Below, piece by piece: positions 35,620 through 44,288 of a stretch of DNA of 61,610 bases (its first letter is position 1; every line of letters starts with the position of its first letter). This DNA comes from Hyphomicrobiales bacterium (GTDB lineage Bacteria > Pseudomonadota > Alphaproteobacteria > Rhizobiales > HXMU1428-3), in the NCBI GenBank assembly GCA_021775425.1, contig JAJFHX010000031.1:1-61610 (forward strand). The letters run 5' to 3'. The notes under the pieces were generated by a model. The model saw only the letters and a list, made by a program, of their open reading frames with translations. It made no database searches and had not been told where the DNA came from. The translations under genes were made by a program, and so were the position numbers.

Positions 35620-36348
35620 ATGAACAACCAGAACATATCTTTCAGCATCGAAGAGCGTGAAACCCTCTATAACATCATTTTCAACCGGCGCGATGTGAGG
35701 GCTGAATTTACCAGCCAGCCCATAGAAGATGAAATCCTGGCCCGCCTGCTGGTTGCCGCCCACCATGCGCCATCAGTTGGCTTCATGCAGCCGTGGAATT
35801 TTCTGCTCATTGATGAAAAGGAAACCCAGAAAAAAGTCCATAAACTGTTTGATGAAGCCAATAAAGAAGCTTCAGAAATGTTTGAGGGGCAGCGGAAAAA
35901 CCTCTATCAGAACCTGAAACTGGAAGGCCTGCTAAAAGCGCCGCTGCATGTCTGCATCACCTGCGATCGGGAGCGCGCCGGCCCTGTCGTGCTGGGCCGC
36001 ACTCATATGAGCAATATGGATTTATATTCAACAGTATGCGCTGTGCAAAACTTCTGGCTGGCAGCAAGAGCTGAAAACATCGGCGTTGGCTGGGTCAGCA
36101 TCTTCCATGAAGACGAACTCAAACAATTGCTCGGCATTCCCGAAACATTGCACATCATCGCCTATCTGACCGTTGGTCATGTTTCATCATTCAATAAAAA
36201 ACCGGATTTAGAGCGCAAAGGCTGGCGCAAACGCCTCAACCTGAAAGAGCTGATTAAACACAACAACTGGCAAGAAAGCACGAATGACAATCTCACCAGT
36301 TTGATTGATAAAGAACTAAAAAAACAAAACCCCGACGAAAGAAACTAA
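35620..36348 (+). CDS. bluB: 5,6-dimethylbenzimidazole synthase
   Basis: A 242-residue flavin-destroying enzyme of the nitroreductase-like fold that turns FMNH2 and oxygen into 5,6-dimethylbenzimidazole, the lower ligand of cobalamin. Diagnostic segments are FNRRDVRAEFTSQPI (about residues 20-34), AHHAPSVGFMQPWNF, VVLGRTHMSNMDLYSTVCAV, and ARAENIGVGWVSIF. The length is typical. It lies 29 bases after gloB with no other cob genes nearby, as is common for bluB. With the PduO adenosyltransferase it indicates cobalamin dependence. Downstream is the structured repeat array. Confidence 0.94.
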   Translation: MNNQNISFSIEERETLYNIIFNRRDVRAEFTSQPIEDEILARLLVAAHHAPSVGFMQPWNFLLIDEKETQKKVHKLFDEANKEASEMFEGQRKNLYQNLKLEGLLKAPLHVCITCDRERAGPVVLGRTHMSNMDLYSTVCAVQNFWLAARAENIGVGWVSIFHEDELKQLLGIPETLHIIAYLTVGHVSSFNKKPDLERKGWRKRLNLKELIKHNNWQESTNDNLTSLIDKELKKQNPDERN

Positions 36349-36401
36349 CCCTCCAACCCTCATATCAAAACGCATTACTATAGCCAGCCACATAAGCAAA
36401 A

Positions 36402-36450
36402 CCCCTCCAACGTACCAGCGCCGGTTGCTTGTGGGCAACCTGAAGGCGCA
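36402..36450 (+). repeat. Structured palindromic repeat, copy A
   Basis: The element begins with a CCCTCCA-CGTACCAG head. It then forms GCGCC (36418-36422), GGTTGC (36423-36428), loop TTGTGG, GCAACC (36435-36440), bulge TGAA (36441-36444) and GGCGC (36445-36449). Both stems are perfect. A 39-base core is identical in copies A, D and E. Confidence 0.85.
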
Positions 36451-36460
36451 TCAAAAAAAA

Positions 36461-36508
36461 TTCGGATGCATCGTGGGCATCTGAAGCACAACTAGAGAGC
36501 AATCCGAA
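36461..36508 (+). repeat. Variant palindromic element, copy B
   Basis: GATGC (36465-36469), loop ATCGTGG and GCATC (36477-36481) followed by TGAAG reproduce the loop ending (GTGG) and bulge (TGAA) of the family with a different inner stem. A competing outer pair, TTCGGAT (36461-36467) and ATCCGAA (36502-36508), encloses it. Confidence 0.55.
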
Positions 36509-36669
36509 GGGCCACCAAGAAGAACCATAATCAATTAAACCCAGTTACTTAGGCACAATTCCCTCCATCGTACCAGGCCCGGTTGCCTAGTGGACAACCG
36601 AAGGGCCACCAAAAAGAACCATAATCTATTAAACCCAGTTACTTAGGCACAATCCCCCCGTCGTACCAG
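36506..36669 (+). repeat. Tandem ~94-base direct repeat
   Basis: The segments starting at 36506 and 36600 are nearly identical for about 70 bases: GAAGGGCCACCAA, then GAACCATAATC, TTAAACCCAGTTACTTAGGC and the head of the next hairpin element. A looser relative of the same spacer (CAGCCACATAAGCAAAACCC) precedes copy A, so the array is a partially decayed tandem of element plus spacer. Confidence 0.75.
36566..36607 (+). repeat. Structured palindromic repeat, copy C (compensatory variant)
   Basis: GGCCC (36576-36580), GGTTG (36581-36585), loop CCTAGTGGA, CAACC (36595-36599), bulge GAA and GGGCC (36603-36607). Compared with copy A, the outer stem has changed from GCGCC/GGCGC to GGCCC/GGGCC: both sides changed together, preserving pairing. 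Confidence 0.8.
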
Positions 36670-36704
36670 CGCCGGTTGCTTGTGGGCAACCTGAAGGCGC
36701 ACTA
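36655..36704 (+). repeat. Structured palindromic repeat, copy D
   Basis: Identical to copy A over the 39-base core: GCGCC (36669-36673), GGTTGC, loop TTGTGG, GCAACC (36686-36691), TGAA and GGCGC (36696-36700). It is the copy nearest the NYN gene and is followed by CACTAAGAATG-like tail bases similar to copy E. Confidence 0.85.
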
Positions 36705-36964
36705 AGAATGATTCGTTTTCTGCCCATTTTTGCCATATTTCAATCAACGCAAGCGGCCTCATAATGCATCTTAAAAGATTTAGTCTCATTTTTTGTAACA
36801 AAACAGTCTCACCCTGCCCAAACCAGCACATGAAACCGACAAAAACTGTGCATGCTGATAGAGCAGCGAGCCCGCGACTCTTGAGTTCCCCCCGATCCTC
36901 TTCATAATGATAGTTTGATGCACGCTTGGCCAAAGAGCTTAAGCTGTCCATAGAGTGGGGAAAA

Positions 36965-38794
36965 ATGAGAATGAAAAAATTGCCAGCTGAGACTCGCTTA
37001 TGTGCAGTCTTTGTTGACTATGACAATATTTACCTATCTCTCAGACGGCAGGACGAACTGGCAGCAAAACAGTTCCCCAAAAGCGTCATTGAATGGTTAC
37101 GACAGCTTGAGACAGGTGAATTAATCGCAGAAATGAACGACAGCCGCGATAAGGTGCAGCGCCGCCTTGTCATGTGCCGTTGCTATGGCAACCCTGTCCC
37201 CCGCCGCAACAGCCACGACAACTTGACAGACAACGGCTCGTTCACCTTTGTGCGCCATCATTTTCTGCGTGCTGGATTTGATATTGTCGATTGCCCACCC
37301 CTCACCTCACAGTTAAAGAACTCCTCAGATATCCGCATGGTGATGGACATTCAGGATTTTCTGGACCACAAAACCTATTTTGACGAATTCATCATCCTCT
37401 CTGGTGATGCGGATTTCGCGCCCATTTTGCAGCGATTGCGCACCCACGCCCGCAGCACCACGATTTATGTCAATGAAAACACAGCCGTGCCCTATGTTGC
37501 CCTTTGTGATGGCCAGGTAAGGGAACAGGACCTGTTAGCCCGCCTGAAAAAAATCGCAAAGCAGGAAGCAACAAGCAACAAAAAGATTGAGAAATCCACC
37601 CAGAACCTCCTGCCAGACCCTGACACAGCCTCTGAGGAAGAAACCAGCCTCACACTGAGTGACATTCGCAATCAGATCATCAGTGAAATAGAACAGGCCG
37701 TATCATCTTCTCAATCCCCTGTTGCCTTGTCATTTCTGGCTGATAAAGCCCAACGCACAGTCGGCTATGAAGAAACCATAGGCTCCAACTGGGCGGGATA
37801 CGGTTCATTTTTGAATTTCCTGCAAAATAACCTGCCGGATTCAATGCGCATCACAACTAACCAGCCCTATTATGTGGTTGATGAACGCCGCCACAAAAGT
37901 GCTGCACCAAAAAAAGAAATTGAGCACACTGAGGCTCCTCAAAGAGAAACAAGAATGGCCCCGACCCGGCATGTTGAACCACAACATCAGGCTGATCAAT
38001 TCACTCCACATGCAAAAGAATTACCGGCCCGCCAGCAGGAAGCCAACACCATCCTTGAAAACAACAAGACCATTCGCGATACCATAAGCCGCGTCCATGA
38101 ATACACCCATGTGCCAGCATTGGCCCCAAGTGAATATCAGATCATGTTTGAAGTGATTGCCGATGAACTCGGCGAAGTGGGCTTAAAGGGGCGGCAAACC
38201 TCATTTAATATTTCAAGCCGTGCCAGAATAGAATCCGTTGAGCTTAGCCCGGAAGATGCGCAGTTTGTGCTGGATATCATTTCAGAAGCTGACCCATGGT
38301 TCGAAAAAGGCATCAGCCCGCCCTTGTTTGCAGAACGGTTTTTAAACGCCATCATCGCCCGCTGCCGCAAAAACGGCCTGCATCTTTCACAGGATGAGTT
38401 TGAGCTTGTGTCCGCCTGGTTCACTGGCAATACAAGAAGTCTTTTTCATCACCAGCAACCCTTGCAGCACCATATGGCAATTCATCAGATTGCAAACCAT
38501 AACCCTCAGAACTTTCAGCTCGAAAGTAATTATGAGCAAAACGAAAGTGATGCTTATGAAACGGAGGTTTATGAGCAGCATTATGGTCAACACACTCAGG
38601 CATCTGCCTACCAGAACACAAATCATCATGAACAAATTCCGGAAGAACCATGGTTACAGCAAAATGCTGAACACCAACCTGTGATGGAACCGACTCAACA
38701 ATTACGCCAGCCATATATTGACCCGCTCAATCCACACGGCGACCCGGACTCAAAAGAACTCCCCCGCATTTTCCGCTTCGGCTCTGACGGGTAA
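36965..38794 (+). CDS. NYN-domain putative RNase with OST-HTH/LOTUS domain
   Basis: A 609-residue protein. The N-terminal NYN (PIN-like) nuclease domain has CAVFVDYDNIY with Asp18, Asp20 and Asn21, VMDIQDFLDH with Asp128, and ILSGDADFAPIL with Asp148 and Asp150, a full acidic metal site. An OST-HTH/LOTUS domain follows at about 230-307 (SPVALSFLADKAQRTVGYEE, then WAGYGSFLNFLQNNL, then QPYYVVDE). Next come a Gln/His-rich linker, an unassigned helical domain at about 380-480 and a Tyr/Gln/His-rich tail. NYN plus LOTUS proteins (MARF1, LabA-like) are thought to bind and cut RNA. The ATG at 36965 follows GTGGGGAAAA. Palindromic repeats lie on both sides. Confidence 0.87.
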   Translation: MRMKKLPAETRLCAVFVDYDNIYLSLRRQDELAAKQFPKSVIEWLRQLETGELIAEMNDSRDKVQRRLVMCRCYGNPVPRRNSHDNLTDNGSFTFVRHHFLRAGFDIVDCPPLTSQLKNSSDIRMVMDIQDFLDHKTYFDEFIILSGDADFAPILQRLRTHARSTTIYVNENTAVPYVALCDGQVREQDLLARLKKIAKQEATSNKKIEKSTQNLLPDPDTASEEETSLTLSDIRNQIISEIEQAVSSSQSPVALSFLADKAQRTVGYEETIGSNWAGYGSFLNFLQNNLPDSMRITTNQPYYVVDERRHKSAAPKKEIEHTEAPQRETRMAPTRHVEPQHQADQFTPHAKELPARQQEANTILENNKTIRDTISRVHEYTHVPALAPSEYQIMFEVIADELGEVGLKGRQTSFNISSRARIESVELSPEDAQFVLDIISEADPWFEKGISPPLFAERFLNAIIARCRKNGLHLSQDEFELVSAWFTGNTRSLFHHQQPLQHHMAIHQIANHNPQNFQLESNYEQNESDAYETEVYEQHYGQHTQASAYQNTNHHEQIPEEPWLQQNAEHQPVMEPTQQLRQPYIDPLNPHGDPDSKELPRIFRFGSDG

Positions 38795-38823
38795 TGCCGA
38801 ATAAAACGAACGATCTCAAAACT

Positions 38824-38859
38824 AAAAAGGGCCACCCAACAACCCGGGCAGCCCTTTTT
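38824..38859. terminator. Terminator after the NYN gene
   Basis: AAAAAGGGC (38824-38832) pairs with GCCCTTTTT (38851-38859) around an 18-base loop, and another T follows. It begins 30 bases after the NYN stop and could also act on phaB from the other side. Confidence 0.8.
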
Positions 38860-38896
38860 TCATTTCGTAGTCCGATAATCTAATACCCGACAGAAA

Positions 38897-38948
38897 CCCT
38901 CCATCGTACCAGCGCCGGTTGCTTGTGGGCAACCTGAAGGCGCCACTA
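38897..38948 (+). repeat. Structured palindromic repeat, copy E
   Basis: Same 39-base core as copies A and D: GCGCC (38912-38916), GGTTGC, loop TTGTGG, GCAACC (38929-38934), TGAA, GGCGC (38939-38943). The tail CACTAAGATG overlaps the last codons of phaB, whose TAG stop (38946-38948 on the other strand) lies inside it. Confidence 0.85.
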
Positions 38949-39671
38949 AGATGTAAAATACTGCCCGCCATTTGCAGTGATGGTCGCACCAGTGATAAAG
39001 CCTGAATTATCATCAGCCAGAAACGCCACACAATCAGCAATTTCTTCAGCCTTACCAAGCCGGCCCACAGGAATTTGCGCAATAATGCTTTCAAGCACTT
39101 TTTCCGGCACTGCGGCGACCATTTCCGTGTCAATATAACCTGGCGCCACAACATTAACGGTGATGCCTTTACGGGCATTTTCCTGTGCCAGTGCTTTAGA
39201 AAAACCAATTAGTCCGGCTTTCGCTGCTGAATAGTTGGATTGCCCCATCTGGCCTTTTTGCCCATTGATAGAAGAGATAGAGATAATCCGCCCAAAGCCA
39301 CGCTCGCGCATGCCATTAATCACAGGTCGTGTCATGTTAAAGAGAGAATTAAGGTCAACCTTAATCACTTCTTCCCACTGTTCAACAGACATTTTATGCA
39401 GCATGGAATCACGAGTAATACCCGCATTATTAACAATTACATCAATCGGCCCGAGTTGAGATTCAATCTTTGCAAGCCCTTCTGTGCAGGCTTCATAATC
39501 ACCCACATCAAATTTAAAGACTGAAATACCGGTCTCAGATTCAAATTTCTTAGCCGCTTCTTCATTACCACCAAAATTAGCTGCAACCTGATAACCTTTT
39601 GCTTTCAATGCCTCTGAAATCGCCCGACCAATACCTCTAGTACCACCAGTAACAACAGCAACTCGTGCCAT
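38946..39671 (-). CDS. phaB: Acetoacetyl-CoA reductase
   Basis: A 241-residue SDR of the PhbB type that reduces acetoacetyl-CoA to (R)-3-hydroxybutyryl-CoA with NADPH for polyhydroxybutyrate synthesis. The cofactor loop is VTGGTRGIGRAISEAL, NNAGITRDSMLHKM is the PhaB-typical block, and the catalytic Ser, Tyr and Lys are in ISISSINGQKGQMGQSNYSA and AKAG. The C-terminus ATITANGGQYFTS is standard. It lies downstream of phaA (95 bases between, with a hairpin), so the two are probably one operon; no PHB synthase gene is in the window. Its stop codon overlaps a repeat element. Confidence 0.95.
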   Translation of the reverse strand: MARVAVVTGGTRGIGRAISEALKAKGYQVAANFGGNEEAAKKFESETGISVFKFDVGDYEACTEGLAKIESQLGPIDVIVNNAGITRDSMLHKMSVEQWEEVIKVDLNSLFNMTRPVINGMRERGFGRIISISSINGQKGQMGQSNYSAAKAGLIGFSKALAQENARKGITVNVVAPGYIDTEMVAAVPEKVLESIIAQIPVGRLGKAEEIADCVAFLADDNSGFITGATITANGGQYFTS

Positions 39672-39716
39672 AACACTCTCCTATCACTTCTTTTGTTATT
39701 TTCGAATTTGTTAAAT

Positions 39717-39752
39717 CCGGGTAGTGAGCAACTCCCGTTACCCAATACCCGG
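39717..39752 (-). other. Hairpin between phaA and phaB
   Basis: CCGGGTA (39717-39723) and TACCCGG (39746-39752) form a 7-base perfect stem with a 22-base loop that can fold further. There is no T-run, so an attenuating or mRNA-processing role is more likely than full termination. Confidence 0.45.
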
Positions 39753-39766
39753 TCATTAATTTTGAA

Positions 39767-40951
39767 CTAAGCACGCTCAACACAAAGCGCCACGCCCATA
39801 CCGCCACCAATACAAAGTGTGGCAAGGCCTTTTGCTGTTCCGCGTCGCTTCATTTCATGCAGCAAAGTGACCAGCACCCGCGCACCCGAAGCACCAATTG
39901 GGTGGCCAATGGCAATCGCGCCGCCGTTTACATTCACCTTAGATGCATCCCATCCAAGCCCCTTATTCACGGCTAGCGCTTGCGCCGCAAAAGCTTCATT
40001 GGCTTCAATCACATCAAGGTCATCAATTGACCATCCGGCTTTTTCAAGTGCTTTTTTCGATGCCGGGATCGGTCCCGTACCCATCACAGAAGGGTCAACA
40101 CCAGCATGAGCCCATGAAACAATCCTCGCCAATGGCTCAATTCCGCGTGCCTTGGCTTCGCCCGCTGTCATCAATAAAAGAGCCGCAGCCCCATCATTAA
40201 TGCCAGAAGCATTACCAGCCGTCACAGTACCTTCACGATCAAAAGCCGGGCGCAATTTCGTCATTCCTTCCATGCTGGCACCATCACGGATATATTCATC
40301 CGCTTCAAACACCACTTCAGCTTTTCTGGATTTAATCGTAACGGGAGTGATCTCTTCCTTAAATTTGCCAGCAGCTCTGGCCGCTTCCGCTTTATTTTGA
40401 GAAGCAACAGCAAATTCATCCTGCGTCGTTCTGTCGAGCTGAAATTCTTTAGCGACATTCTCAGCCGTAACACCCATATGATACCCATTAAAAGCATCCC
40501 AAAGTCCGTCTTTGATCATGCTGTCAATCATTTCAAGATTACCCATCTTGGTACCATTGCGCAGATGTGCCACATGCATCGACTGGCTCATGGATTCCTG
40601 CCCGCCGGCGATTACCATTTTTGCGTCGCCATTAAGAATTGATTGCATCCCCATTGCAACTGTGCGCAAACCTGAACCACAAACCTGATTAATCGTCACA
40701 GCCGGAGTTTCATTCGGTAGCCCTGCGAGAATTGAAGCCTGACGTGCAGGATTTTGCCCCTGACCAGCCGTTAATACCTGACCGAAGATCACTTCATTCA
40801 CATCTTCAGGTGCAACACCCGCCCGCTTGACAGCTTCAAGAATAACGGTTTTCCCCAACTCATGCGCAGGGACACTCGCCAGAGTTCCATTAAATGAACC
40901 AACAGCAGTCCTGACAGCACTCGCAATAACAACGTCTTGATCATCAGACAT
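39767..40951 (-). CDS. phaA: Acetyl-CoA C-acetyltransferase (beta-ketothiolase)
   Basis: A 394-residue thiolase that condenses two acetyl-CoA into acetoacetyl-CoA, the first step of PHB synthesis, or runs backwards in degradation. The acyl-enzyme cysteine is Cys91 in [16 protein letters not shown]; His and Cys of the C-terminal half are in [16 protein letters not shown] and [14 protein letters not shown]. The segment [16 protein letters not shown] is typical of PhaA. Length is standard. GAAGGAGACC precedes the ATG. Confidence 0.96.
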   Translation of the reverse strand: MSDDQDVVIASAVRTAVGSFNGTLASVPAHELGKTVILEAVKRAGVAPEDVNEVIFGQVLTAGQGQNPARQASILAGLPNETPAVTINQVCGSGLRTVAMGMQSILNGDAKMVIAGGQESMSQSMHVAHLRNGTKMGNLEMIDSMIKDGLWDAFNGYHMGVTAENVAKEFQLDRTTQDEFAVASQNKAEAARAAGKFKEEITPVTIKSRKAEVVFEADEYIRDGASMEGMTKLRPAFDREGTVTAGNASGINDGAAALLLMTAGEAKARGIEPLARIVSWAHAGVDPSVMGTGPIPASKKALEKAGWSIDDLDVIEANEAFAAQALAVNKGLGWDASKVNVNGGAIAIGHPIGASGARVLVTLLHEMKRRGTAKGLATLCIGGGMGVALCVERA

Positions 40952-41248
40952 ATAGTTTGGTCTCCTTCTTGAGTTTTAAAATATTCATGGGTGTATAATT
41001 TGTTATAATTTCTTATTTTGTTTGTGTATAAATTCCAAAGTAGAATTCTGAGGTTAGCGGGCTAATTATCATCTGGCCAAGCAATACTTTAGTATTATCG
41101 AGAATTCGTCGAAAACTAAAGATACAATAATCAAACAGAAATCTGTTTTAACCAATAGATAAGATATATTAAATCAAACTTAGGTTGTATAGATAGTACA
41201 TTCAATAAAATCATAATGAACTGCCTCAATAGTGTGCGGAGACACTCA

Positions 41249-41656
41249 ATGGATTATAAAGTAGTCACTGATCAGTTTGCTGTAGCCCCTCAAATCAGTC
41301 CGGAAAATATCGAACAAATAAAATCACTTGGCTACAAGGTCGTCATTAATAACCGGCCTGATGAAGAAACCCCCGGCCAGCCCGGCACAGATGATATCAG
41401 GTCACTTTGTGAAAATGCCGGCCTTGAATATTATCACTTGCCGATCATGTCAGGCACACTGCCGGTTGAAGCCATAGATCAGACAAGAGAATTATTAAAC
41501 AAAATTGAAGGGCCGGTTTTCGCCTATTGCCGCTCAGGCACCAGATCAATCACCCTCTGGGCCTTGTCGCAAATGGGCCAGCAACCATCTGATAAGGTCA
41601 TTAGCGCCGTTGAAAACGCCGGTTACGACCTCCCCTTTTTACATAATTACCGCTAA
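41249..41656 (+). CDS. TIGR01244 family phosphatase/sulfurtransferase-like protein
   Basis: A 135-residue protein of the DUF442/TIGR01244 family, with a dual-specificity-phosphatase-like fold. The P-loop is FAYCRSGTRSITLWAL with the C-x5-R motif, and the N-terminus has VAPQISPENIEQIKSLGYK and INNRPDEE. Family members are sometimes fused to sulfide-metabolism hydrolases (Blh/persulfide dioxygenase), but no such gene is here. Activity is inferred, either phosphatase or persulfide transfer. The ATG at 41249 follows CGGAGACACTCA. It ends two bases from the convergent ugd gene. Confidence 0.85.
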   Translation: MDYKVVTDQFAVAPQISPENIEQIKSLGYKVVINNRPDEETPGQPGTDDIRSLCENAGLEYYHLPIMSGTLPVEAIDQTRELLNKIEGPVFAYCRSGTRSITLWALSQMGQQPSDKVISAVENAGYDLPFLHNYR

Positions 41657-41658
41657 AT

Positions 41659-42960
41659 TTATGCGGCCCCAACCCGCATCAGTTTCAGCCCCGCACCACT
41701 GACCTTCTCAGCCGGGAGAATATTTCGTGTATCAAAAATAATATCACCAGCCATCGCGCTGGCAACTTCGCTCATGTCAATCGCAGCAAACTCACCCCAT
41801 TCTGTCAGCACCACAAGTATGTCAGCACCTCTGGCCGCTTCAACTGCGCTTTCGCACCAGCTCACATCATCAAGCACCGTTTTACCAACCTCCATCGCTT
41901 CAGGGTCATAAGCCCTGACCTTCATTCCATTCTCAATCAACCGCGGGATGATTGTTAAACTCGGCGCTTCACGCACGTCATCTGTGTCAGGCTTGAATGC
42001 AATGCCTAATATGGCCGCTGTTTTATTAATCGGCTTTTCAAACACATCAAGAATACGGTCTGCCATATTAATCTTGCGCGTTTCATTCACCTGAATAACC
42101 GTTTCGATAAGCCGTTGCGGCGCGCGGTATTTCACTCCCGTTGCAGCATAAGCCCTGGTATCTTTCGGAAAACACGAGCCTCCCATGCCCGGCCCGGCAT
42201 TTAAAAATTTGCGACCAATACGATTGTCAAGCCCGATCGCTCTTGAAACTTCAAGCACATCACCGCCAACCATCTCACAAAGGTTCGCCACTTCATTGAT
42301 GAAAGTCACTTTCATCGCCAGAAAGGCATTCGAGGCATATTTAATCAGTTCAGCATTTTCAAGTGAGGTAACAACAAACCGCTCATCAGGCAGGTTAAGC
42401 GGCGCATAAAGCTGACGAAGTAACGCCTCTCCCTGCTCATCATGTACACCAATGACCACCCGGTCAGGCTCCATGAAATCTTTAATTGCTGCCCCTTCCC
42501 GCAAAAATTCAGGGTTTGATGCAACTGAAAATTTCAGCTCCGGGCGCAAATCAGAAATAATATCATAGATCCGCTGATTGGTGCTAACCACAACGGTAGA
42601 TTTGGTAACAACCACCACACCGTCCTCTAAATGCGGTGTGATAGAGCGCACGGCCGCAAACAAAAACGAAAGATCAGCCTCGCCGCCACCCGGGCGTGAC
42701 GGTGTCCCAACTGCCATAAAAACAGCATCCGCATCTTTAATCGCAGCCATCGGTTCCGTCGTAAAACTAAGTCGCCCAGCTTCTTTATTGCGTTTTAAAA
42801 TCTCATCAAGACCGGGTTCATAAATCGGAACTTTGCCTTGTTTGAGGTCGGCTATTTTTTCCTCATCAATATCAAGACAACAAACAGAAAAACCGCAATC
42901 TGAAAAACAAACGCCGGAAACCAGCCCGACATACCCCGTCCCAATCATAGCTATTTTCAT
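41659..42960 (-). CDS. ugd: UDP-glucose 6-dehydrogenase
   Basis: A 433-residue enzyme that oxidises UDP-glucose to UDP-glucuronate with two NAD. The Rossmann motif is MKIAMIGTGYVGLVSG, followed by DIDEEKIADLKQGKVPIYEPG, AVGTPSRPGGGEADLS, EFLREGAAIKDF and the catalytic cysteine block GPGMGGSCFPKDTRAYA. These residues fit UDP-glucose rather than UDP-GlcNAc dehydrogenases. The product supplies uronic acids for surface polysaccharides. It is divergent from the Gfo/Idh gene, about 217 bases away. Confidence 0.95.
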   Translation of the reverse strand: MKIAMIGTGYVGLVSGVCFSDCGFSVCCLDIDEEKIADLKQGKVPIYEPGLDEILKRNKEAGRLSFTTEPMAAIKDADAVFMAVGTPSRPGGGEADLSFLFAAVRSITPHLEDGVVVVTKSTVVVSTNQRIYDIISDLRPELKFSVASNPEFLREGAAIKDFMEPDRVVIGVHDEQGEALLRQLYAPLNLPDERFVVTSLENAELIKYASNAFLAMKVTFINEVANLCEMVGGDVLEVSRAIGLDNRIGRKFLNAGPGMGGSCFPKDTRAYAATGVKYRAPQRLIETVIQVNETRKINMADRILDVFEKPINKTAAILGIAFKPDTDDVREAPSLTIIPRLIENGMKVRAYDPEAMEVGKTVLDDVSWCESAVEAARGADILVVLTEWGEFAAIDMSEVASAMAGDIIFDTRNILPAEKVSGAGLKLMRVGAA

Positions 42961-43177
42961 AATCTTATTACTCTTTTTCTGATCTATCCGATTATTGATG
43001 ACTTGCTAACATAGCTGCACCCCATATGAAACGCTTAAAACATCAAATGACATATTCAGAAACATAATTTCAAAGCAAAAAGGCTTCATTTCTGTTGCCT
43101 GCATGGCGAATGATGCTATCTATCCCCCATATGCGAACCAAAGCAGACAACAGCTAAAATGCGAGGATGAAGTAATT

Positions 43178-44176
43178 ATGACAAGCCATGCGGTATCAAC
43201 AGCCGTCATAGGCGCGGGTGATTGGGGAAAAAATCACGTCCGCAAGTTTCACGAGCTTGGCTCACTGAAGGCCATTGCTGAAACAAACCCGGAAACCATC
43301 CGCAAGATGAAGGATGAATTTGGCGTTGAAACACGCCCCTATGAAGAGATTATCAGTGACCCGGCCATTGATGCAATTGTTCTGGCCACACCAGCCATCA
43401 CTCATAAAGATCTCGCCTTAAAGGCAATCGCCGAAGGCAAGCACCTATTCATAGAAAAACCGATTGCACTCACCCACAAAGAAGCCCTTGAAATCACCAA
43501 TGCCGCCAACCAGAAAGGCGTCATTCTGATGGTTGGTCATCTGCTCCAGTATCACCCCTCATTCATGATGATGAAGCAGCTTGTGCAGAACGGCGATCTT
43601 GGCAAAATCCGTCATATCCATTCCCGCCGTTTTAACATCGGCAAATTCCGTCAGGAAGAAAATGTCCTCTGGGATCTTGGACCCCATGACGCTTCAATGG
43701 TCCTCTCACTTGTGAATGCGGATCCCATTTCAATATCCACTACGGCGAGCAACTACCTGTTGCCCACCATCAGTGATTTTGCAACCATCCAGCTGCAATT
43801 TCCTGATAACATAAACGCTGAAATCAGCCTGTCCTGGCTCACACCTCAAAAAGAACATCGCCTTATCGTTGTTGGTGAAAAGGCAATGGCCGTGTTTGAT
43901 GACACATTAGAATGGGCCGATAAATTACGCGTTCATCACCATAAAACCGCCATGGAATACGGCAAACCGCCAGTTCTCGAAAGAGATATGGAAGGCAAAG
44001 CCATTGATGTCCCCTATAAGGAACCATTGCTCAACGAATGCGCTACCTTCTTAAGCTCAATTGAAAACAACCAGCAACCACCCAGCAATGGGGAAGAGGC
44101 CTGCCGCGTTGTAAAATTGCTCGAACAGGCTGACCCTGCCACAAAAGTGGAATCAGCCATCAGTGCAGCCAGTTAA
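43178..44176 (+). CDS. Gfo/Idh/MocA oxidoreductase, WlbA/WbpB-like
   Basis: A 332-residue NAD(P)-dependent sugar oxidoreductase. The dinucleotide motif is AVIGAGDWGKNHVRKFHELG, the Glu-Lys-Pro catalytic block is HLFIEKPIALTHKEAL, and WDLGPHDASMVLSL carries the conserved His. The D-W-G-K-N-H pattern is typical of WlbA/WbpB enzymes, which oxidise the 3-position of UDP-GlcNAc-uronate so the next enzyme can aminate it. The following DegT-type aminotransferase supports this. The ATG at 43178 follows GAGGATGAAGTAATT; a further 25 codons upstream (from 43103) are unlikely. Confidence 0.87.
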   Translation: MTSHAVSTAVIGAGDWGKNHVRKFHELGSLKAIAETNPETIRKMKDEFGVETRPYEEIISDPAIDAIVLATPAITHKDLALKAIAEGKHLFIEKPIALTHKEALEITNAANQKGVILMVGHLLQYHPSFMMMKQLVQNGDLGKIRHIHSRRFNIGKFRQEENVLWDLGPHDASMVLSLVNADPISISTTASNYLLPTISDFATIQLQFPDNINAEISLSWLTPQKEHRLIVVGEKAMAVFDDTLEWADKLRVHHHKTAMEYGKPPVLERDMEGKAIDVPYKEPLLNECATFLSSIENNQQPPSNGEEACRVVKLLEQADPATKVESAISAAS

Positions 44177-44288
44177 TGAATTGGTTGATGATTCAAAATG
44201 GAAAAGTTCAGTAAAGTGAACCATTAACCCCGCTAAAAACACAGCCATTCTGAATGGCAAACCGATAAAAGAAAGACTGAAACGAAAA

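Larger units (their letters stand above)
36349..36964. other. 616-base intergenic region holding a structured repeat array
   Basis: No gene was supported in this stretch. It carries palindromic repeat copies A to D (36402-36450, about 36461-36508, 36566-36607 and 36655-36700), including two tandem units of about 94 bases, then roughly 260 AT-rich bases leading to the NYN gene. The array could be transcribed from bluB or from its own promoter. Confidence 0.6.

Noticed and set aside
36402..36704. CRISPR-like interpretation of the repeats before the NYN gene
   Set aside because: The repeats are few, unevenly spaced, and the spacers themselves are similar to each other; no cas genes are present.
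36643..36951. Leftward open frame of 102 codons upstream of the NYN gene
   Set aside because: It runs through hairpin copy D and the NYN leader; its residues there merely translate the repeat.
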